Source: Wenjunlia vitaminophila DSM 41686
GTDB lineage: Bacteria; Actinomycetota; Actinomycetes; Streptomycetales; Streptomycetaceae
Direction: 5' to 3'
DNA length: 64,000 nucleotides
Assembly: GCF_000380165.1 (NCBI RefSeq)
Contig: NZ_KB904691.1
Span: 64,565 to 128,564 of the forward strand
The position numbers were made by a program, and so were the translations under genes. Positions 35,182 to 43,732 of the stretch are shown piece after piece. Below the pieces are notes generated by a model that was not told where the DNA came from, searched no databases, and saw only the letters and a list, made by a program, of their open reading frames with translations. Each line of letters starts with the position of its first letter. The first letter of the stretch is position 1.

Positions 35182-35335
35182 CCTGGCCCGGCCCGTACGG
35201 CGGCCCCCTGACGGACAGGCCAGAAGGGGCATCGGAGCAGAAACCACTCGACACACGGCCGTATCCCGCCGCTATCGTCTGGCGCATGACGTGCGCGGCC
35301 GACAGCACCTGCACCCAACGGAAGTGGTGGGCGCC

Positions 35336-35902
35336 ATGAGTGAGATGTGGACCGGCGAGAAGGTACGGCTGCGGGGTGTGGAGCCGGAGGACTGGGCCGG
35401 CTTCAAGGACCTGGCCCAGCACACCATCGACGCCCGCAACGCCGACCTGGTCGAGCCTCCCCGTTCGGACGCGAGCTTCCGTTCCTGGACCGCTGAGCGC
35501 GCTGTGCGTCCGCCCGGAGGTGCGGCGTTCCGCCTGGTGATCGAGGTGCTGGCCGACCGCGCGTTCGCAGGGGCCGTGACCGTCGGGGAGACCGACAGCC
35601 GCGCGGGACGGTTCAGGACGGGCATCGAGATCGCCCGTGACCACCGCCGCAGGGGCTACGCGGCCGAGGCCACCGAACTGCTGCTCACCTACATGTTCGC
35701 CGAGCAGCGCCACAACAAGTGCGAAGTCGAGGTCTACGCGTTCAACGACGCCTCCCTCGGCCTCTACCGCAAGCTGGGCTTCGTCGAGGAGGGGCGGCTC
35801 CGCCAGCACGAGTTCTTCGCCGGTGGCCACCACGACGTCGTGCTGCTCGGGATCACCGCCGCCGAGTACTGGGCCACCCGCCGGCAACCGTCGGTGCGGT
35901 GA
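35336..35902 (+). CDS. GNAT family N-acetyltransferase
   Basis: A 188-residue acetyltransferase of the RimJ/RimL-like GNAT group. Strand and loop features: KVRLRGVEPEDW at the start, the acetyl-CoA pyrophosphate loop IEIARDHRRRGYAAEATEL (R-x-x-G-x-A form, RRRGYA), and the C-terminal EVYAFNDASLGLYRKLGF motif typical of the family. The start ATG 35336 has GAAGTGGTGG upstream. The acceptor (protein N-terminus, antibiotic or metabolite) cannot be told. It is a single gene between the oxidoreductase remnant and the convergent OsmC gene. Confidence 0.9.
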   Translation: MSEMWTGEKVRLRGVEPEDWAGFKDLAQHTIDARNADLVEPPRSDASFRSWTAERAVRPPGGAAFRLVIEVLADRAFAGAVTVGETDSRAGRFRTGIEIARDHRRRGYAAEATELLLTYMFAEQRHNKCEVEVYAFNDASLGLYRKLGFVEEGRLRQHEFFAGGHHDVVLLGITAAEYWATRRQPSVR

Positions 35903-36009
35903 CCCGCACCCTTCGGTGTTCACGTGGTCCCCGGCGGCGCGGAGCACTGCTGAGGACCGCCCGGCCGCCTGCCGGCTCGGTGGCACCCCGAGCCGGCACG
36001 CCCCGGCGG

Positions 36010-36480
36010 CTACCGAACCCGGATGCCCGGCTCGTGGCGCACCGGGAAGTTCACCGAGTTCGCGATGAAGCAGATCCGGTTGGCCTCGTGGTGCAGGGCG
36101 GAAGCCTTCTCGGTCATCGCCTGCTCGGTGACGGTCACCACGGGCCGCAGCACCACTTCGGTGAACCGGCCGCCGCCGCCCGGCGTCTGCTCCATCACCC
36201 CGGTCGCGGCGTCCTGGTAGGCCGTCACCACCACGCCGTTGCGGGCGCACAGGGCGAGGTAGCTGAGCATGTGGCACTCGGAGAGCGACGCGACCAGGAG
36301 GTCCTCGGGGTTCCAGCGGTCCGGGGTGCCCCGGAAGGCGAGGTCGGCGGTGCCCCTGATGGTCGGCTTGCCCTCGGCGGTGACGTCGTGGTCGCGGTCA
36401 TAGTCCCGGTAGGACGCGGTGCCGGTCCCGGTGTTTCCGGTCCAGCGCACGGTCACCTCGTAGGTGTGTTCCTTGCCCAC
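36010..36480 (-). CDS. OsmC family peroxidase-like protein
   Basis: A 156-residue protein of the OsmC/Ohr superfamily, thiol peroxidases for organic hydroperoxides. It begins VGKEHTYEVTVRWTGNTGTG, carries NPEDLLVASLSECHMLSYLA with the peroxidatic-type Cys near residue 69, and a second Cys in ANRICFIANSVNFPV near 133, so the reactive pair is retained. The start is GTG 36480, behind AGGGAGC. It lies 90 bp downstream of a quinone-oxidoreductase-like gene on the same strand, and the two may be co-expressed under oxidative or electrophile stress; this is inference. Confidence 0.9.
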   Translation of the reverse strand: MGKEHTYEVTVRWTGNTGTGTASYRDYDRDHDVTAEGKPTIRGTADLAFRGTPDRWNPEDLLVASLSECHMLSYLALCARNGVVVTAYQDAATGVMEQTPGGGGRFTEVVLRPVVTVTEQAMTEKASALHHEANRICFIANSVNFPVRHEPGIRVR

Positions 36481-36569
36481 GTTGCTGCTCCCTGGAGTTG
36501 GTCGGGCACGAGCGAACGTCGAGCACGCCGCCCGATGTTCACCGGAATGCGCGTTCTGCTGCCCTTCGC

Positions 36570-37484
36570 TTAGTCTACGGTCAATGTGATCTTTCCCGGG
36601 CCCCCTCCGGCGAGGAGCGACCGGTGCGCGTCGGCGGCCCGTTCCAGGGGGAAGGTCTCCCGGACGCGCACGGCCAGCTCGCCGCTGGCGTGCAGGGCGA
36701 CCAGGGCGGCCAGGCGCGCCGCGGAGCGCCTGGGGGGAACGGTGCGGATGCCCAGGCGCTCGGCCCGGGCGTGCTCCACCAGGGTGGTGATCCGTCGGGG
36801 GTCCTCCACCAGCTCGAGGGTGGCGTCCAGCGCCGCGCCGCCCACTCCGTCGAGGGAGACGGTGACGCCCCGGGGCGCCAGGGCGCGGACGCGCGCGGTG
36901 AAGTCGTCGCCGTAGGCGACGGGCAGGGCGCCGAGGGAACGCAGGTGGTCGTGGTGGTGTTCACGGGCCGCGCCGATCACCGTCGCCCCCCACAGCCGGG
37001 CGAGTTGGACGGCGATGGTCCCGACCGCACCGGCCGCTCCGTGCACCAGCACGGTGTCCCCGGGGCCGGTCCCCATCTCGGTCAGCGCGACGTGCGCCGT
37101 CTGTGCCGGGGCGGTGAACCCGCCGGCCACCTCCCAGGGCATGGTGGGGGGCTTGGTGACGACCTGGTCGGCGGGCACCACCACGAGTTCCTGGTACGAG
37201 TTGAGGACCTGGAAGCCCAACACCTCGTCGCCGGGACGGAACCCGGTGACGCCCTCGCCGACCTGGTCGATGACCCCGGCGTACTCGTTGCCCGGTGTGC
37301 AGGGGAACGAGACCTGCACGCCCCGCGGCATCTGGCCCCCGACCACCGCGATGTCCACCGGCTGCACACCCGCCGCCCGCACCCTGATCCGCACCTCGCC
37401 CGCGCCTGCCCGGGGCTCCGGAACGTCGATCAGCCGTAGCACCTCGGGGCCGCCGTGCTGGTGAAACGCCACTGCCCTGCTCAT
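36570..37484 (-). CDS. NADPH:quinone-oxidoreductase-like MDR family protein
   Basis: A 304-residue medium-chain dehydrogenase/reductase of the zinc-free quinone oxidoreductase group. It starts MSRAVAFHQHGGPEVLRLID and has VRAAGVQPVDIAVVGGQMP, PGNEYAGVIDQVGEGV and the nucleotide-binding VLVHGAAGAVGTIAVQLARL. The zinc-ligand cysteines of alcohol dehydrogenases are absent, as expected for the group. ATG 37484 with GGAG upstream is used; the frame before it is not conserved-looking. Likely reduces quinones or alpha,beta-unsaturated carbonyls with NADPH. It is upstream of and on the same strand as the OsmC gene. Confidence 0.9.
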   Translation of the reverse strand: MSRAVAFHQHGGPEVLRLIDVPEPRAGAGEVRIRVRAAGVQPVDIAVVGGQMPRGVQVSFPCTPGNEYAGVIDQVGEGVTGFRPGDEVLGFQVLNSYQELVVVPADQVVTKPPTMPWEVAGGFTAPAQTAHVALTEMGTGPGDTVLVHGAAGAVGTIAVQLARLWGATVIGAAREHHHDHLRSLGALPVAYGDDFTARVRALAPRGVTVSLDGVGGAALDATLELVEDPRRITTLVEHARAERLGIRTVPPRRSAARLAALVALHASGELAVRVRETFPLERAADAHRSLLAGGGPGKITLTVD

Positions 37485-37766
37485 CTTCCCGCTCCGTCCA
37501 CTCGGTCCGCGCCGCCGCACCACCGGCGGGACGGCCGGTGGTGGAGGACTCCACCCTGCGACCTCAAGTCAGGTTGAGGTCAAGCGCGGACCCGGGGGCG
37601 CGGATCGCTGGGGAACCGCGTACAACCCTTCGCGGCGTTCACCGGTCTCACCGGTTATCCGAAAAGCACGTGATCGGCGCGTCCCCCAGCAAGACCCTTG
37701 AAGTCCTGCCATATGCCGCCATGACTCTTCCGGTGGCGGCCGTCGAAGAGAAGGAAGCATCCGGAC

Positions 37767-38291
37767 ATGCGTCACTTGAAGGCCACTCTGGCCACTCTCA
37801 CCTGCGCGTTAGTCCTCGTTCCCGCCGGCGTCGCCACTGCGGGCAGCGGCGCGCCCTCGGGACCGTCCGCACGGGCCACCACCCCCTCCACGGCGGGCAC
37901 CCCCGCCGGCAACCCGAACAGCGCACGCGCCGAAGCGGCCGGGGTGTGCGCCGACGCCTACCAGATCGGCGCCACCGGCTACGTCGTCCGGAACGGCGTG
38001 AAGATCGGCTCCGTCAAGCAGTTCTACTCGCCGCAGTGCCAGGAGAACTACGGATACCTGTGGGTGTGGGACGGCTTCCACGACACCGGCGCGGTGTACG
38101 ACGCGAGCGTCGGCGTCTTCAGCTACAAGAAGGACACCGTCCTCGGCGGCCGGAACTGGTGGGACACCACCCAGCAGGAGTTCTGGAGCTACGGCACCGA
38201 CACCGTCAACGAGTGCACCTCGGCGGTCGCCCGCATCCGCAAGGTCGGCGACCCCGTCGACGAGGAAGCGGCCTCGGCGAAGCGCTGCTGA
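37767..38291 (+). CDS. Secreted protein of unknown function
   Basis: A 174-residue secreted protein. The signal peptide MRHLKATLATLTCALVLVPA, ending near residue 25, is followed by a Ser/Thr/Pro/Ala-rich spacer and a compact domain with aromatic and cysteine landmarks: GVCADAYQIGATGYVV, VKQFYSPQCQENYGYLWVWD, NWWDTTQQEFWSYGTD, ECTSAVARIRK and a terminal Cys. Four cysteines probably form two disulfides. I recall streptomycete secreted proteins with the same VKQFYSP/NYGYxWVW pattern but no known role. ATG 37767 follows AAGGAAG. It sits among secreted degradative genes. Confidence 0.8.
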   Translation: MRHLKATLATLTCALVLVPAGVATAGSGAPSGPSARATTPSTAGTPAGNPNSARAEAAGVCADAYQIGATGYVVRNGVKIGSVKQFYSPQCQENYGYLWVWDGFHDTGAVYDASVGVFSYKKDTVLGGRNWWDTTQQEFWSYGTDTVNECTSAVARIRKVGDPVDEEAASAKRC

Positions 38292-38342
38292 GTCGCCTCC
38301 CGCCACCGTGACCCGTGGAAGCCCCCCGCCGCAGGGGGCCCC

Positions 38343-38370
38343 GGCCCGCACGGGCGCCGCCGTGCGGGCC
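38343..38370. terminator. Bidirectional terminator
   Basis: GGCCCGCACGG at 38343-38353 pairs perfectly with 38360-38370 around a 6-base loop, between the convergent secreted-protein and ROK kinase genes. Confidence 0.8.
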
Positions 38371-38409
38371 GAGCCGGGTCACGGGGTCGATCGGTTCCGG
38401 CGCGGCGGA

Positions 38410-39429
38410 TCAGGCTCCCTGGGGGCCGGCGGTCGGTGAGGTGTGGAGCGCGATGCCCAGCGCCCGGGCCGCTGCCGCTGCCGCGCCGACCAGTCCGGCA
38501 TCGGTCCCCATCAGGGCCGGACGCACCTCCACGGACCTGGTGAACGACAGGGTGGCGTAGCAGGTCAGCCAGCGGCGCAGGGGGCCGAAGAGGAGTTCCC
38601 CCGCGCTGGCCACCCCACCGCCGATCACGGCGACCTGGATCTCGGTCAGGGCGGCGGTGGCGGCGATCCCGGCGGCGAGGGCCTGGGCCGCGCGGTCGAA
38701 CGAGGCCACGGCCACGGCGTCCCCGCTCCGGGCGGACGCGGCCACCGCGGCGGCCGAGGCGTCCTCACCGAGCGGTGTCCAGCCGTTGGCCAGGGCCCGC
38801 CGGGCGATGTTCGGGCCGCTGGCGATGGTCTCCAGGCAGCCGCGGGCGCCACAGGGGCAGGAGTCGCCGTCCAGGTCCACCATGATGTGGCCGATGTGGC
38901 CGGCGTTGCCGGTGGGGCCGGGCTGGGGGGCGCCGTTGAGCACCAGGCCACCGCCGACCCCGGTGGAGACGACCATGCACAGGGCGTTGTCGAAGCCGCG
39001 GGCGGCACCCAGCCAGTGCTCGGCGGCGGTCATCGCCACCCCGTCGCCGGTGAGCACCACGGGGAGGTCGCCGACGGCGGCGGCGACCCGGGGCACCAGG
39101 GGGAACCCGCGCCAACCGGGCACGTTCACCGGGCTGACGGTGCCGAGGGAGGCGTCCACCGGCCCGGCGCTGCCGATGCCGACCGCACTGGCCCTGGGCC
39201 ACTGCGGGGCGGAGGTGAGCTCGGCGAAGACCTCCTCCACCGCGGTCATCACGGTCTGTGCGTCCTCGTTCGCCGGGGTGGGGCGGAGCGCGCGGACCAG
39301 CAGGCCGCCCCTGGTGTCCACCAGGGCACCGGCGATCTTCGTTCCCCCGATGTCGAGCGCCGCGAGCAGTTCGCCCGAGCCCTGGTCACCAGTGGATGAG
39401 GGGGGGACGACCAGGCCGTCGGTGCGCAT
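38410..39429 (-). CDS. ROK-family sugar kinase (glucokinase-like)
   Basis: A 339-residue ROK protein without a helix-turn-helix, hence a kinase rather than a regulator. ATP motif LAALDIGGTKIAGALVD near residue 25, substrate loop VVLTGDGVAMTAAEHWLGAA with the catalytic Asp, VVSTGVGGGLVLNG, and the zinc site GHIGHIMVDLDGDSCPCGAR, GCLETIASG. ATG 39429 has GGAGG upstream. It is divergent from a LacI regulator; the gap carries the palindrome GACAACGTTGTC also found in the GH92 mannosidase gene, so phosphorylation of mannose (or glucose) released by that enzyme is a reasonable inference. No sugar transporter is adjacent. Confidence 0.9.
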   Translation of the reverse strand: MRTDGLVVPPSSTGDQGSGELLAALDIGGTKIAGALVDTRGGLLVRALRPTPANEDAQTVMTAVEEVFAELTSAPQWPRASAVGIGSAGPVDASLGTVSPVNVPGWRGFPLVPRVAAAVGDLPVVLTGDGVAMTAAEHWLGAARGFDNALCMVVSTGVGGGLVLNGAPQPGPTGNAGHIGHIMVDLDGDSCPCGARGCLETIASGPNIARRALANGWTPLGEDASAAAVAASARSGDAVAVASFDRAAQALAAGIAATAALTEIQVAVIGGGVASAGELLFGPLRRWLTCYATLSFTRSVEVRPALMGTDAGLVGAAAAAARALGIALHTSPTAGPQGA

Positions 39430-39501
39430 CTGCGTGATGCCTCCTTTTTCTGCTGCCCCGGTCGTGCCCGGGAGTGTACTCGGGGTAGTCTCGCCTTTGC
39501 T

Positions 39502-39513
39502 GACAACGTTGTC
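39502..39513. promoter_or_regulatory. LacI-type operator GACAACGTTGTC
   Basis: A perfect 12-bp palindrome with a central CG, typical of LacI/GalR sites, in the 133-bp gap between the divergent ROK kinase and LacI genes. It is identical to the two copies inside the GH92 gene. Confidence 0.85.
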
Positions 39514-39562
39514 CAGCCCTAGCCTGCACGCTTCAGAAGACCTTTCAGGAGGACGAGGAGCC

Positions 39563-40603
39563 GTGGTAGAGCCAGAGCGCGCTTCCGGAGCCGCCCCACC
39601 GCGGTACGGCGCCCGCCCCACGATGAAGGACGTGGCCGCCCGAGCCGGGGTCGGCCTCAAGACCGTTTCCCGGGTGGTGAACGGCGAACCGGGGGTCACC
39701 CCGGACACGGTGCAGCGGGTCCAGTCCGCCATAGAGGCCCTGGGGTTCCGCCGCAACGACAGCGCGAGGGTGCTGCGCAAGGGGCGCACCGCGAGCGTCG
39801 GCCTGGTGCTCGAGGACCTCGCCGACCCCTTCTACTCCTCGCTCAGCCGGGCGGTGGAGGAGGTCGCCAGGGATCACGGCTCGCTGTTGTTCACCGGGTC
39901 GAGCGCCGAGGACCCCGAACGGGAACAGGAGCTGGCCCTGGCCTTCTGCGCCCGCCGGGTGGACGGGCTGGTGATCGTCCCGGCGTCACAGGACCACCGC
40001 TACCTCCAGCCGGAGATCGCGGCGGGGATCGCCGCGGTGTTCGTGGACCGGCCGGCCGAGCAGCTCGAGGCCGACGCGGTGCTCACCGACAACGCGGGCG
40101 GGGTCCGGGAGGGGGTCACCCACCTCATCCGGCAGGGCCACCGCAGGATCGCCTTCATCGGTGACCAGCGGCGCATCCACACGGCGGGCGAGCGCCTGCG
40201 CGGCTACCGCGAGACCATGGCCGACGCCGGTCTGCCGGTGGACGAGTCCTGGGTCTCCATGGGCCCGACCGCGGCGGAACGGGTCCAGGCCGAGGTCACC
40301 CGGATGCTCCAGGGACCAGAGCCGGTCACCGCGGTGTTCGCCGGGAACAACCGGGTGTCCGTCACCGCGCTGCGGGTCCTGGTGAACCAGCCCAGACCGG
40401 TCGCCCTGGTCGGGTTCGACGACTTCGAGCTCGCCGACCTGCTCTCCCCCGCGGTGACCGTGGTCGCCCAGGACCCGGCGAGGCTGGGCAGGACCGCCGC
40501 GCAGCTCCTCTTCCGCCGTCTGGAGGGCGAGACCGGGCCGCCGCAACGCCTGGAGCTCTCCGGCCGCCTGATCGTCCGGGGCTCCGGCGAGGTGGCCGGC
40601 TGA
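39563..40603 (+). CDS. LacI-family regulator, probable GH92/ROK repressor
   Basis: A 346-residue LacI/GalR regulator. The N-terminal helix-turn-helix TMKDVAARAGVGLKTVSRVV and hinge helix NDSARVLRKGRTASVG lead into a periplasmic-binding-type effector domain (LEDLADPFYSSLSRAVEEVA, VFVDRPAEQLEADAVLTDN, VGFDDFELADLLSPAVTVVA). A hydrophilic leader of about 20 residues precedes the helix-turn-helix. GTG 39563 follows AGGAGGACGAGGAG. Its own promoter region holds GACAACGTTGTC, and so does the GH92 gene, so I propose autoregulation plus control of the kinase and mannosidase. The effector is probably mannose or a mannosyl oligosaccharide. Confidence 0.92.
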   Translation: MVEPERASGAAPPRYGARPTMKDVAARAGVGLKTVSRVVNGEPGVTPDTVQRVQSAIEALGFRRNDSARVLRKGRTASVGLVLEDLADPFYSSLSRAVEEVARDHGSLLFTGSSAEDPEREQELALAFCARRVDGLVIVPASQDHRYLQPEIAAGIAAVFVDRPAEQLEADAVLTDNAGGVREGVTHLIRQGHRRIAFIGDQRRIHTAGERLRGYRETMADAGLPVDESWVSMGPTAAERVQAEVTRMLQGPEPVTAVFAGNNRVSVTALRVLVNQPRPVALVGFDDFELADLLSPAVTVVAQDPARLGRTAAQLLFRRLEGETGPPQRLELSGRLIVRGSGEVAG

Positions 40604-40663
40604 CCGAGACCGCGGCGACGTGCGTCGCGGCGACGGGCACGGCACCAGCCCGGACGGACGGCT

Positions 40664-40680
40664 CTCCCCGTGGCGGGGAG
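40664..40680. terminator. Hairpin between convergent genes
   Basis: CTCCCCG at 40664-40670 pairs with CGGGGAG at 40674-40680, between the LacI gene and the HpcH/HpaI-like gene. A smaller hairpin lies at 40615-40628. Confidence 0.5.
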
Positions 40681-40739
40681 GCGAGGGGGCGCAGCGGGCG
40701 CGTGGCGCCTGCGGGACGGCGTCCCTGCGGGCCGGCCGG

Positions 40740-42020
40740 TCACCCCGGCGCACGCCGCGGCGGCCGTCCGGCCAGGGCGTCAAGGCGGGCACGGTCCAGG
40801 CCGGTGGCGGCGGTGACCTCCGCCGCGTCCAGGGCTCCGCAGTCCAGGCCGCGCACCAGGTGCCCGCTGAGCGCCCGCACGGTGGCCGGCTCGTCCAGGA
40901 CGTCACCGCCCGTCCCTCCCGCGGGACCGCGGTCGGCACCGTACCGGGCCAGCCGGGCGGCGATCTCCGGCAGTCCCTCCCGGTAGAAGGCGTACACCGC
41001 CGCGTACCGGGTGACCAGGTGCCCCGGGTGCATGTCCCAGCCCTGGTAGTAGGCGCGGGCCAACGAGCGGCGGACCAGGTCGTGGTGGAGCCGCCAGGCA
41101 CGGCACACCTGGTTGGCGGGTCCGACCGGAAGCACGTTGGTGGAGCCGTCGGAGAGCCAGACCCCGGTCCCCGCGGCGGCCACCTGCATCACCGCCTTGG
41201 CGTGGTCGGCCACGGGGTGGTCCGGGCCCTGCTGGCCCGGGCTCACGCCGCAGGCGGCGCTGTAGTCGAAGGTCCCGTAGTGCAGGCCGGTCAGCCGGCC
41301 GTCGGCGGCCTCGAGGAACCGGGCGACGGTGGCCCGGCCGTCCGCGCCGAGTATCGACTGGGGCGTCTCGATCTGGACCTCGAACCGGAGCCGCCCGTCC
41401 GGAAGACCGAAGGCCCGCTCGAACTCCTGCATGAGCCGGGCGAAGGCTGCCACCTGCCGGGGGTCGCTGACCTTGGGCAGCGTCAGCACCAGTCCTGCGG
41501 GGAGTGGTCCCGCGGTGAGCAGTGCGGTGAGGAACACGTCCAGGGTGCGCACTCCCCTGTCGCGCTGCGGGGCCTGGAGGCACTTGGCGCGTATGCCCAC
41601 GAACGGCGTCCCGACGGCGGTGGCGATCCGCGCGGCGCGCACCGCGGCGGCGTCCTCCTCGGCGTCGGGGCGGGCACCGTAGCCGTCCTCGAAGTCGATC
41701 CTCAGGTCCTCCACCGGTTCCCGGGACAGTTTGTCGCGGACCCGGGGGTGGACCGCGGCGGCCAGGTCCTGGCGCATCCCGAGGACGCGGGCGAACGCCT
41801 CCGGGTCGGGCGCGTGCTCGTCCAGCGCGGCCAGTGCCTGCCTGCCCCAGGCCCGCGGGGTGTCCGCGGCGACGGTGTCGGCCGGGACGTAGACGGTGTG
41901 CGCGGGTTGCCGGGTGCCGGGGTCCCCGGGGTAGCGCCGGGCGAGCGCGGCGTCCACCTCCCGGAGCGCGGCGTCGATCTCGGCCCGCACGGCGGCTGAC
42001 AGCGTGGTCCTCGCCTGCAC
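40740..42020 (-). CDS. HpcH/HpaI aldolase / citrate-lyase-like protein (DUF6986-type)
   Basis: A 426-residue TIM-barrel protein related to citrate lyase beta subunits and HpcH/HpaI aldolases. Family residues: LRIDFEDGYGARPDAEEDAA, GIRAKCLQA, VLTLPKVSD, RFEVQIETPQSILG (metal-ligand Glu), HYGTFDYSAACGV (ligand Asp) and the C-terminal YYQGWDMHPGHLV. That set matches a group I know as DUF6986; the reaction is not established. GTG 42020 (VQARTTL) is preceded by GGGAGG; the frame open to 42212 is not protein-like. It is a lone gene. Confidence 0.85.
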   Translation of the reverse strand: MQARTTLSAAVRAEIDAALREVDAALARRYPGDPGTRQPAHTVYVPADTVAADTPRAWGRQALAALDEHAPDPEAFARVLGMRQDLAAAVHPRVRDKLSREPVEDLRIDFEDGYGARPDAEEDAAAVRAARIATAVGTPFVGIRAKCLQAPQRDRGVRTLDVFLTALLTAGPLPAGLVLTLPKVSDPRQVAAFARLMQEFERAFGLPDGRLRFEVQIETPQSILGADGRATVARFLEAADGRLTGLHYGTFDYSAACGVSPGQQGPDHPVADHAKAVMQVAAAGTGVWLSDGSTNVLPVGPANQVCRAWRLHHDLVRRSLARAYYQGWDMHPGHLVTRYAAVYAFYREGLPEIAARLARYGADRGPAGGTGGDVLDEPATVRALSGHLVRGLDCGALDAAEVTAATGLDRARLDALAGRPPRRAPG

Positions 42021-42234
42021 CTGGGGCGGCCTCCCTCGGGTCCGCGCCGGGTGGCGCCGGCGGCGTGAGCACGACGGTGGATCGGAGGTTAACTGCCCCG
42101 TCCGGCGCGTCGGCAACCGGTCGGCGTGCGGAGATCTCCCGGACACCACGGCGAAACGCCACCGACCCGAAGCGGCCACGGGGTGTTGACCCTCGGGAAA
42201 AACCCCCGACACGGGCGGCGGTCATGGTGGGTGC

Positions 42235-42471
42235 ATGACCGAATACCTGCTGACGGTAACCGCCGAGTTCACCCGTTCCCGCTTCGACCCGGAGGGGATC
42301 GACCCCGAGTTCCGCAGGGACCTGGGGGTCGGCGCCCCGCCCCGGCTCCCCGGCCACGTCGCCGACCGCGTCGCCTCGGGTGCCAGGGCCGACGCCCCGT
42401 CCCGACTGACGTGGCGGCAGGCCCGCCGCCGGCGGCGAAGTGGCGCGCCGGCCGTGCCGACGCCCTCGTAG
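42235..42471 (+). CDS. Small protein of unknown function
   Basis: A 78-residue frame with nearly all codons ending in G or C, as in true genes here. It starts MTEYLLTVTAEFTRSRFDPE, continues acidic (GIDPEFRRDLGVG) and ends in an arginine-rich tail (RLTWRQARRRRRSG). There is no strong ribosome site before ATG 42235 and I know no family. It stands in the 680-bp gap between the HpcH/HpaI-like and etfA genes. Real gene plausible but not certain. Confidence 0.45.
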   Translation: MTEYLLTVTAEFTRSRFDPEGIDPEFRRDLGVGAPPRLPGHVADRVASGARADAPSRLTWRQARRRRRSGAPAVPTPS

Positions 42472-42649
42472 GTCCCTCGCGCGGCGCGCGCGTACGGGAG
42501 TGTCGTCCCGATCCGTCCCACGTGCGGCGGCCGGCCCGTCCGGCCGGCCGGGGACCTACCCCAGCCCGTCGCCCGACCGGTCTGATCTCCCCGGTCCGGG
42601 CGGCGGGCCCTCGATGTCGGCGAACCGCCCGCGCCGAGGGCCGGACAGC

Positions 42650-42684
42650 CCTCGGGCCCGCCGTCGTGGACGGCGGGCCCGAGG
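42650..42684. terminator. Strong bidirectional terminator
   Basis: A perfect 16-bp stem, 42650-42665 with 42669-42684, around a 3-base loop, 20 bp after the etfA stop codon (minus strand) and downstream of the small plus-strand gene. Confidence 0.85.
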
Positions 42685-42704
42685 CGGCGCGGATCGGCCG
42701 GACG

Positions 42705-43667
42705 TCAGCCCTTGCGGGCCTTCACCTCGTCGGTGAGCTGCGGCAGCACCTGGAACAGGTCGCCCACCACGCCGTAGTCGACCAGGTCGAAGATCGGCGC
42801 TTCGGCGTCCTTGTTGACCGCCACGATCGTCTTCGAGGTCTGCATCCCGGCGCGGTGCTGGATGGCGCCGGAGATGCCCGCGGCGATGTAGAGCTGGGGA
42901 GAGACCGTCTTTCCGGTCTGCCCCACCTGGTTGGTGTGCGGGTACCAGCCGGCGTCCACCGCGGCCCGGGAAGCGCCGACGGCTGCGCCGAGCTCGTCGG
43001 CCAACGCCTCGATCACCGCGAAGTTCTCCGCGCCGTTGACCCCCCGACCGCCGGAGACCACGATCGCGGCCTCGGTCAGCTCGGGACGGCCGGTGTCCTC
43101 CCGCGGGGTACGGGACACGATCTTCGTTCCGGTGGCGGCGCTCCCGAAGAGCACCTTCAGCGGTTGCACCGTCGCGGACACCGGGGCCGGCTCCGGAGTG
43201 GCGGAGTTGGGCTTGACGGTGATCACCGGCGTTCCGCGGGAGACCCGGGAGCGCACGGTGAACCCGGCGGCGAACACCGACTGGGTGGCGACCGGCCCCT
43301 CGGCGCCGGCCTCCAGGTCCACCGCGTCAGTGATCAGGCCAGATCCGAGCCGGAGGGCGAGCCTGGCGGCGACCTCCTTGGCCTCTCCGGACGACGGGAG
43401 CAGCACGGCCACCGGGTTCACCGCCTTGGCGACCTGCTCCAGCGCGTCCACCTGCGGGACCACCAGGTAGTCGGCGAACTCGGGGGCGTCGGCGGCGTGG
43501 ACGGTGCTCGCGCCGTACTCGCCGAGGGTGGCGGCGGCGGTGTCGGCCCCGGGACCGAGGTGCACGGCGACCGGCTCGCCGATCCGGCGGGCCAGGGTCA
43601 GCAGTTCGAGGGTCGGCTTGCGGACGGCGCCGTCCACGTGATCGACGAGGACGAGGACTTCACCCAT
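42705..43667 (-). CDS. etfA: Electron transfer flavoprotein subunit alpha
   Basis: A 320-residue FAD-binding alpha subunit of ETF, which passes electrons from acyl-CoA and other dehydrogenases to the quinone pool. It starts [20 protein letters not shown]. The C-terminal FAD domain is clear: [59 protein letters not shown] and [20 protein letters not shown]. All expected loops are present at normal length. ATG 43667 lies 65 bp after the etfB stop codon on the same strand, so the two form an operon in the usual B-A order. No ETF:quinone oxidoreductase or acyl-CoA dehydrogenase is adjacent. Confidence 0.97.
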   Translation of the reverse strand: MGEVLVLVDHVDGAVRKPTLELLTLARRIGEPVAVHLGPGADTAAATLGEYGASTVHAADAPEFADYLVVPQVDALEQVAKAVNPVAVLLPSSGEAKEVAARLALRLGSGLITDAVDLEAGAEGPVATQSVFAAGFTVRSRVSRGTPVITVKPNSATPEPAPVSATVQPLKVLFGSAATGTKIVSRTPREDTGRPELTEAAIVVSGGRGVNGAENFAVIEALADELGAAVGASRAAVDAGWYPHTNQVGQTGKTVSPQLYIAAGISGAIQHRAGMQTSKTIVAVNKDAEAPIFDLVDYGVVGDLFQVLPQLTDEVKARKG

Positions 43668-43732
43668 GGGAATCGTTCTCCTGAAGACTGTGAGGGGACG
43701 GACTCGGTCGGCCGGTTCGCCGGCGTGAGCGC

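Noticed and set aside
38410..39429. ROK protein as a regulator
   Set aside because: No N-terminal helix-turn-helix; the domain starts at the ATP motif, unlike the ROK regulator at 18506-19738.
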